Positions 1-5,600 of a DNA stretch of 18,235 bases are shown piece by piece. Each line of letters begins with the position of its first letter. Within the stretch, counting starts at the first letter, position 1. The DNA is from DASXMX01 sp036794395. GTDB lineage: Bacteria > Planctomycetota > Phycisphaerae > Tepidisphaerales > Tepidisphaeraceae. The stretch is taken from assembly GCA_036794395.1 (NCBI GenBank), contig DAIRGS010000141.1:1-18235 (forward strand), given 5' to 3'. Both the position numbers and the translations under genes were made by a program. Under the pieces are notes generated by a model, which saw only the letters and a list, made by a program, of their open reading frames with translations, was not told the DNA's origin and did not search any database.

Positions 1-47
1 GCGGCAGACCACCACAAAAGGCAGCAAATGAAAGAAAATGATGGATG

Positions 48-81
48 TCACCTTTTCTCACCTTCACCTTTTCTCACCTTC
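48..81. repeat. 16-bp tandem duplication
   Basis: The 16-base unit TCACCTTTTCTCACCT occurs at 48-63 and again directly at 64-79, followed by two further bases of a third copy. It lies in non-coding DNA downstream of the YncE-like gene. It looks like a simple replication-slippage duplication; no function is implied. Confidence 0.85.
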
Positions 82-128
82 TGGAAGAGGAGAAGCTGGA
101 TCGGAAGTAACTGCAGCGTCACGCGATG

Positions 129-142
129 CCCGGGGTTCCGGG
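129..142 (-). terminator. Possible weak hairpin downstream of the YncE-like gene
   Basis: CCCGG (129-133) and CCGGG (138-142) can pair around a four-base loop, about 32 bases beyond the stop codon of the minus-strand gene ending at 174. There is no T-tract after it on the minus strand, so it is at best a weak or factor-assisted transcription end. The remaining sequence of 1-173 shows no gene. Confidence 0.2.
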
Positions 143-173
143 GATGCTCGTCGAAACGTTGACGCCGTTCGCG

Positions 174-1208
174 CTAGTCCCGGGAGATGACGATCAACTT
201 AAAGCTTCCCGGCTTCATCTTCGGCTTGTCGCCCGCTGCCGGGGGTTCGTAATCGGCTCCCGGCAGGTACACCGTGTGCGTCGTGGGATCGAAGCCCATG
301 GTGCGCGAGCCCGGGCCGGTCGGCACCGTCTGCACGATGGCAAACTTTCCTGGAGAGGTCTCTTTGGCCACCGCCATGGTTGAGTCGCCGCACGTGGCGA
401 GGATGTAGCCGTTGTCGAAGTGGGTCGCGTCAACGCTCGGCCCGATGGGCAGGTCGGCCAGGATCTTGCCGTCCGCGGTGCTCATCACGATCAGCTTCTG
501 CGGCTTGCGGCACCCGATGAACAACCGCCCGTTCTTCGGGTCGATCGACATGCCGACCGGGTCGCCACCCGGCGCCACCGGCCATTTGTCAAGCAGCTTC
601 ATCGCCTTGGTGTCGACCACCGCCACATAGCCTTTGTCCATCACGTTGACGTACGCCTTGCCCGCACCGTCGGCGGCGAGAAACTCGGGGGAGCCGCCCA
701 GCGGCAACGGCGATTCGGGGTGGCCGTTCCTGGGATCGACGTCGGGGGAGATTGGGATGAGTGTCCCGCCGTCGCCGGAGACCGTCAGCACCTTGTTGCT
801 CCCGGGGTCGTAGATGATCCCATCCACGTCGGGCACTGAAGGGATGGCGCCCAGCAACTGGTTGCTCTTCAAATCGAACACCTGGACGATCGCCCCAACT
901 CCGTCGGTAATGAAGCCCCGCCCCAGCTGCGGAACGACGCACGAGCCGTGCCCACGTTTGATCCCTGGAATGGTCGCGACGAGCTTACCGTCGGTGAGGG
1001 AGACGACCTGCGTGTATGTTGATCTGGGCACATATGCCAGCTTGCGCTGCGGATCCACCGTCAGGTAATCCCAGCCCCCGTCGCCGCCCAGTGGGATCGT
1101 CTTCACCACGCGATACGGGCCGGGCGTTCCCTCCGTCGGCTGTGGTTCGGCAAACGCCCGGCCTACGAGCAGCAATACGACGCACGCGAAACAGCCGATT
1201 CTCAACAT
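174..1208 (-). CDS. Exported YncE-family beta-propeller protein
   Basis: A 344-residue protein with a clear Sec signal peptide: a short hydrophobic N-terminus ending in the signal-peptidase-like site AFA|EP near residue 20. The mature part is a chain of YVTN/YncE-type propeller blades; repeated stretches such as WDYLTVDPQRKLAYVPR, VDGIIYDPGSNKVLTVSG, GMSIDPKNGRLFIGCR and TMGFDPTTHTVYLPG mark successive blades, and the length suits one seven-bladed propeller. Such proteins are periplasmic or secreted and are usually of unknown ligand. The start at 1208 is supported by GGAG (1215-1218 on the plus strand as CTCC) six bases upstream. It stops with TAG at 174. It appears monocistronic: the next minus-strand coding remnant ends 400 bases upstream, separated by repeats. 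I cannot assign a substrate; a role in binding or protein scaffolding is inference. Confidence 0.85.
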   Translation of the reverse strand: MLRIGCFACVVLLLVGRAFAEPQPTEGTPGPYRVVKTIPLGGDGGWDYLTVDPQRKLAYVPRSTYTQVVSLTDGKLVATIPGIKRGHGSCVVPQLGRGFITDGVGAIVQVFDLKSNQLLGAIPSVPDVDGIIYDPGSNKVLTVSGDGGTLIPISPDVDPRNGHPESPLPLGGSPEFLAADGAGKAYVNVMDKGYVAVVDTKAMKLLDKWPVAPGGDPVGMSIDPKNGRLFIGCRKPQKLIVMSTADGKILADLPIGPSVDATHFDNGYILATCGDSTMAVAKETSPGKFAIVQTVPTGPGSRTMGFDPTTHTVYLPGADYEPPAAGDKPKMKPGSFKLIVISRD

Positions 1209-1214
1209 GACGGA

Positions 1215-1218
1215 CTCC
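1215..1218 (-). promoter_or_regulatory. Ribosome binding site of the YncE-like gene
   Basis: On the minus strand GGAG lies six bases before the ATG at 1208-1206. This spacing supports that start codon, which also gives a proper signal peptide. Confidence 0.6.
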
Positions 1219-1349
1219 AGACGATTTGCCCGCGCTTCGCCAAAGAACGCGCGACCAGTCTATCGCGGCACCATGGTTGGGCACAACGGGGGCGTGGCCT
1301 GGGGAGCAGATCCTTCAGGGCGATCGAATGTTCCTCGCTCCGCGTTCCG

Positions 1350-1426
1350 TTTGGGGATTGCGCGGCTCCTGCCGAGCCAATGCGACCTTAAAAAAATACG
1401 CTCGGCGGGAGCCTCGCACTCCCAAA
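1350..1426. repeat. Long imperfect inverted repeat (palindromic intergenic element)
   Basis: The arm at 1350-1376 pairs with 1401-1426. The core GGCTCCTGCCGAG (1364-1376) and CTCGGCGGGAGCC (1401-1413) match at 12 of 13 positions as reverse complements, and pairing continues outward through GCG-like and CCCAAA/TTTGGG ends with a few mismatches and one indel. The loop of about 24 bases includes a run of seven A. The size and lone intergenic position fit a REP/MITE-like dispersed palindrome; a bidirectional terminator or RNA structure is an alternative reading. Confidence 0.65.
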
Positions 1427-1521
1427 GACGGCATATGCAATTGCCCCGGCAGATCTTTCGCTGCGCTCAGGATGACAAAGGGGAGGAGGTTCGGTTGCTT
1501 GCGGGTTCGACCTCACCCTAA

Positions 1522-1591
1522 CCCTCTCCACTTCGACTTTGCTCAGTGCAGGCTACTTCGACTGCGCTTGGTGCAGACCGAAGGGAGAGGG
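1522..1591. repeat. CCCTCTCC/GGAGAGGG-bounded repeat with internal direct repeats
   Basis: CCCTCTCC (1522-1529) and GGAGAGGG (1584-1591) are perfect inverted ends. Between them lie two imperfect 22-base direct repeats, at 1530-1551 and 1555-1576, both starting ACTTCGACT and ending GTGCAG. The CTTCG...CGAAG borders recall the palindrome at 2399-2443. It sits just before the stop end of the flotillin-like remnant. It is probably a dispersed intergenic repeat; no coding potential is seen. Confidence 0.55.
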
Positions 1592-1608
1592 GATAAGACC
1601 GGCCCGCG

Positions 1609-2487
1609 TTATGCCGGGGAGGTGGCCGTGAGGCGCTGCTCGATCTTTGGGGGAAGATCGGCGTTCGCGGAGGTTTGCATGGCGTCCATTGCCTGCTTGG
1701 TCAGCCTCTCGGCGAGGGCTTTGATGTTGGCGGATTGGCCATTGCCGTCGAATTTGAAGCCGGACTTTTCGGCGACGAGGAGGTTGACGAGGGTGCCGAG
1801 GAGGCCGGTGGCCTGGGAGGCATCGGGGCCGGTTGCGCCGCCGCCGGCGATGAACATGTGTTGGGGGACGAGGGGCTGCTCGCTGTGCGACAGGTGCTCG
1901 GCGACGAGGGCGAGGGCATAGAGGCGTGGGTCGCCATAGCTGGCGACTTTCTGCATAAGGACTGAAGCCTCACTGAGGCCGATCTGGAGGAGGCGCTGGC
2001 CTTCGCCTTTGCCGGCCAGGACGCGCTGCTGGCTTTCGGCCTGGGCGGTGACGATGGTTTGCTCAGCCTGATGGCGGGATTTTTCGAGCTGGGCCTGGGC
2101 CATTACGATTTCCTGCTGGGCGTGTTTGCGGGCGCGGGCAAGATCGGATTCGCCCTGGTTCTCGGCGATCTTGATCTGGACCTGCGAGGCAGTGAGCTCG
2201 GCTTGCTTCTGTGCGATGGCGATCGACTCATTGAGGGCACGCTGCTGCTCGGCGGCCTTGCCCTGGCACTCGAAGGTTTCGAGCTGCTCAATGGAGAGTT
2301 GGCGGATGCGGAGCTGTTCGAGGAGGACCTCGATCTTGCCGCCGGCCTCGGCGGTCCTATGGCCGATGGCTGCGAGGGTACCGCAGCCCACGGGCTGTCT
2401 TCGACCCTGAGGCTCTCTTCGAGCCTGAGCCTCAGAGCCGAAGGCAGACCCGAAGGGGAAGCACCGTGCCACATTGTTCGGAATCAT
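1609..2487 (-). pseudogene. C-terminal remnant of a flotillin/SPFH-like protein
   Basis: From about 2360 down to the TAA at 1609 the minus strand encodes the C-terminal part typical of planctomycete flotillin-like proteins: LSIEQLETFECQGKAAEQQR, then a long charged, Gln/Ala/Glu-rich coiled coil, then GLSEASVLMQKVASYGDPRL, a Gly-rich linker and LLGTLVNLLVAEKSGF. Such proteins form membrane-associated oligomers and normally have an N-terminal membrane segment and SPFH domain. Both are absent: upstream codons are Arg-rich, unrelated sequence that runs through a palindromic repeat (2399-2443). The frame stays open to 2700, but that would overlap the start of giant protein A. I chose the ATG at 2487 only as a convenient upper limit. 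About 250 family-like residues remain. Truncation followed by decay is the likeliest reading. A short expressed coiled-coil protein is the alternative, since no internal stop or frameshift is visible. Confidence 0.65.
2399..2443. repeat. 17-bp imperfect palindrome at the flotillin breakpoint
   Basis: CTTCGACCCTGAGGCTC (2399-2415) and GAGCCTCAGAGCCGAAG (2427-2443) are reverse complements at 15 of 17 positions, with nine central base pairs perfect and an 11-base loop. It sits just upstream of the point where recognisable flotillin-like coding begins on the minus strand, and shares CTTCG/CGAAG borders with the element at 1522-1591. Confidence 0.7.
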
Positions 2488-2668
2488 TGTCGCCAAATCT
2501 GCCACGAACAAGCGGCCACGGCGTGGATGGTTGTTTTTGACCTCTCGGAGCGGAGGGGCTAAGCTGGCGACCGCACTTCGGGGATCATCATATGTGTCGC
2601 ATTGATTCCCATATTCATGATTGACATGGGTCACGAATTCTGGGGCCAGCGGACGAGAGGGAGTGAAG
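2488..2668. other. Intergenic leader before giant protein A
   Basis: About 180 bases separate the flotillin-like remnant from the A start. A TTGACA (2621-2626) is present, but no -10 element lies at the usual spacing. CCCAT (2608-2612) and ATGGG (2626-2630) could pair weakly. I see no convincing promoter. Confidence 0.35.
2658..2662 (+). promoter_or_regulatory. Ribosome binding site deciding the start of protein A
   Basis: A purine-rich GGGAG lies about six bases before the ATG at 2669. The upstream in-frame ATG at 2621 lacks such a site, and the basic LEPR-XLL N-terminus begins naturally at 2669. Confidence 0.55.
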
Positions 2669-5600
2669 ATGTTTCGTCGCAAAGGATCGCGGGCGCGCAA
2701 TGCGGAGATGGCTGTTCCGATTCAGTTGTCGAGAGGTCAGTGGATCGCCGAGGCGCTGGAGGCACGGCTGCTGCTGAGCGCTTCGCATACGGCGGTTTCG
2801 CTGACGCAGGCGCAGCCGGCGATCGCGGGGGCGATCCCACTCAATACGTCGACGTGGACGGCGGTGGGGCCGGCGGCGCTGGCCAATGGCAGCAGCGGCC
2901 GGCTCGCGGCGGTGGCGGGCGATCCGAACAACGCCAATGTTCTTTATCTTGCCGCCGCGGGTGGCGGGGTGTGGAAGACGGTGGACGGCGGGGTTTCGTG
3001 GACGCCGCTCACCGATGGGCAATCGACGCTGTTCATGGGGGCGCTGGCGGTGGCGCCGAGCAATTCGAACGTCGTCTACGCCGGTACCGGGGAAGCGACG
3101 TTTTCCGGGCTTTCGTTTTACGGCCGCGGCGTTCTGAAAAGCCTGGATGCCGGCGCAACCTGGACTTTGACGGGCAACAGTGTTTTTAATCGCAAGGCGA
3201 TCTCGCAAATCGCGGTAGATCCGACCAACGACAAAACGCTCTACGTTGCGGTCGGCGGAGGCGGGGTGGACGGCGTCGGCGGCAACACCGGCATCTGGAA
3301 GAGCACCGACGGGGGCAATAATTGGACGAACACGACGCTCTCCATTAACTCCACTGGCGCTTACAGCGACATCCAGATCGACCCGACTAATCCGCAGCAT
3401 CTCTACTTCGCACTATTCGGTACGGGCACGCCCGCCGGCGTCTACACGACGACCAACGGCGGGACTTCGTGGTCGCTGGTCGGGGGCGGACTACCGAGTG
3501 GCAGCACGTTGGGCAATACGAAAATCGCCATCGCTCCGTCGAATCCGCAGGTGCTTTACGTTTCATTCGCGGCCACCTCGGGCGGCGCGCTGCTGAGTAT
3601 GTGGTCCAGCACCAACGGCGGCGGCGCCTGGACGCAGCTGACCAGCACGCCCAATTACATGGGCGGCCAGGGGACGTACGATTCGGCTTTGAGTGTCGAC
3701 AGACGTAATCCCGGTGTGGTGTATGCCGCGGGACAGGCCGGGGGCAACAGCGTCATCGAGAGCACGGACGGCGGGCAGACCTGGAGCGATATCCACACCG
3801 GAACCAACGGCGGAGGCCCGCATGCCGACCACCACGGGTTCGGGTTTGATGCCGCCGACCACTTGCTCGACGGGAACGACGGCGGCATCTGGCGGCTGGA
3901 CAATTCCGCGCCGGCCTCCATCGCCTGGTCCGACCTCAACGCCAATCTTCAGATTACGCAATTCATCGGCGGGTCGCTGGACTCGACGAATCCCAACAAC
4001 GCCTTCGCGGGCAGCCAGGATAACGGCACCGAGCAGTTCACCGGCAGCTTGCAATGGACCGTGCGAGAGGGTGGGGATGGGGGCCTGGCCAAAATCGACC
4101 AGCAAAACCCCAGCATCGTCTACCATCAGGCTCCAACGGCGAGTTTCGGCGCGACCAATTTCTTCCGGAAGAGCACCGACGGTGGCGTCACCTGGGCGGC
4201 CGCCATCAACGGGATGACTACCAGCGATCCGCAAGGCTTCTACGCGCCGTTCTTCGTCGATCCCGCGAACGGCAGTCACCTGTTTTACGGTACGAACCAC
4301 CTGTACGAGTCCACCAATGCGGCGGCCAGTTGGACAATGATCGGCGCATCGGGTGTCAACGGTTGGCCGTCGGGTAACAGTACCGTCGGCGCCATCGCGA
4401 TGGCGCCCTCGGCGCCGGGCACCATTTACGCGATGGTCAGCGGTTTGATCATGTCGACGACCAACGACGGTGGCACATGGACGACGCATAATGCTCCGAA
4501 TTCCACCGCGCAGTTGCTGGTCGACCCCGCCAACTCATTGGTCTGCTACGCGGTCACCAGCGCCTTCGGTGGGTCGCATGTACTCGAGTCAATTGACGGG
4601 GGCACGACGTTTACGAACATCAGCGGAAATCTTCCGGATCTGCCGACGTACAGCATTGCGCTCAATCCCGCCGGCAATACGATTTATGTGGGCAATGACA
4701 ATGGAGTTTATGCCAGCACGGACGGCGGCACGACCTGGAACCCGTACGGGTTCGGGATGCCCAACGTGCAGGTGCGCGACCTGGAGTACAATTCGACTCT
4801 TGGCGTTCTGGCCGCCATCACGCACGGGCGGGGGATGTATGAAATCTCAACTGCGCTGCCGACTCCGATCGTTGTGAACACGAGCGTTGATGAAACGACT
4901 TCCGGGGACGGGTTGACTTCGCTGCGGGAAGCGATCGCTCAAGCCAATGTTGGCGGCGGCACGATTACGTTTGCGGCCTCGCTCTTCGGCGGCACGATTT
5001 CGCTGACCGGCGGACAGCTTGCGATCTCCAATGGGGTGGTCATCAACGGACCCAATTCGCGATCGCTGACGATCAGTGGGGGAGGAGGGTCGCCGCTGGA
5101 AATTGCCGGCGGCGCCGCGGTCACGATTGCGGATCTTGTGATTTCCGGTTCGGGCACGGTGCTTCAGGTGGATTCCACCGCGCAAGCCTCGTTGTTGGAT
5201 GTGACGGTCGGAGGAAATATCACCGACATTGGGTCGCTTGGCTTTTTCCAGGCGATTAACGACACTGTTTCGGGATCGATCAGTGGTGGCGGTTCGCTGA
5301 CGAAGACGGGCCTGCAAACGCTCACCCTCGCGGGGACGAACAGTTACTCCGGAGGGACTACCGTCACCACCGGAACGCTTGCCGGCACCACGGGAGCATT
5401 GAGGGGCGGCATTACCGTTAGCTATCCCGGGATGCTTGCATTCGATCAATCCGGGTTGGCGGGGGCGACGGGTTCCTTCAGCGGCGCTATCAGCGGAACG
5501 GGTACCGTTCGAGTGCTGGGGCCCGCGTCGACGGTGCAGATGGGGACAACCAATGGCTCGACCCCTTCCACGTTTACCAATTCCGGTCCGACGGTGATCG

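Larger units (their letters stand above)
1209..1608. other. Gene-free repeat-rich intergenic stretch
   Basis: About 400 bases between the start of the YncE-like gene and the end of the flotillin-like remnant. Open frames crossing it have no recognisable protein content. It holds a long imperfect inverted repeat (1350-1426), a short stretch around 1450-1480 of a kind I recognise from dispersed intergenic repeats (TTTCGCTGCGCTCAGGATGA), and a nested inverted/direct repeat (1522-1591). The promoter of the YncE-like gene should lie in the 1209-1340 part, but no convincing -35/-10 pair stands out. Confidence 0.6.

Noticed and set aside
1226..1921. Plus-strand open frame crossing the repeat region (231 codons)
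   Set aside because: It runs through intergenic palindromes and into the antisense of the flotillin-like remnant, with no domain.
2059..2562. Plus-strand hydrophobic open frame opposite the flotillin-like remnant
   Set aside because: The Leu/Gly-rich translation is the expected antisense of a Gln/Ala/Glu coiled coil; the minus strand carries the recognisable family.
2621..2626. TTGACA as a -35 box for protein A
   Set aside because: No -10-like hexamer lies 16-18 bases downstream; the region there is GGCCAG-like.
2621..2668. In-frame upstream ATG for protein A (2621)
   Set aside because: It adds 16 residues without basic or LEPR-like character and has no ribosome binding site; GGGAG fits the ATG at 2669.
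3563..4489. Long minus-strand open frame inside protein A (308 codons)
   Set aside because: Arg/Gly-rich antisense shadow of a GC-rich coding region with no recognisable domain. The plus-strand frame has clear Asp boxes.
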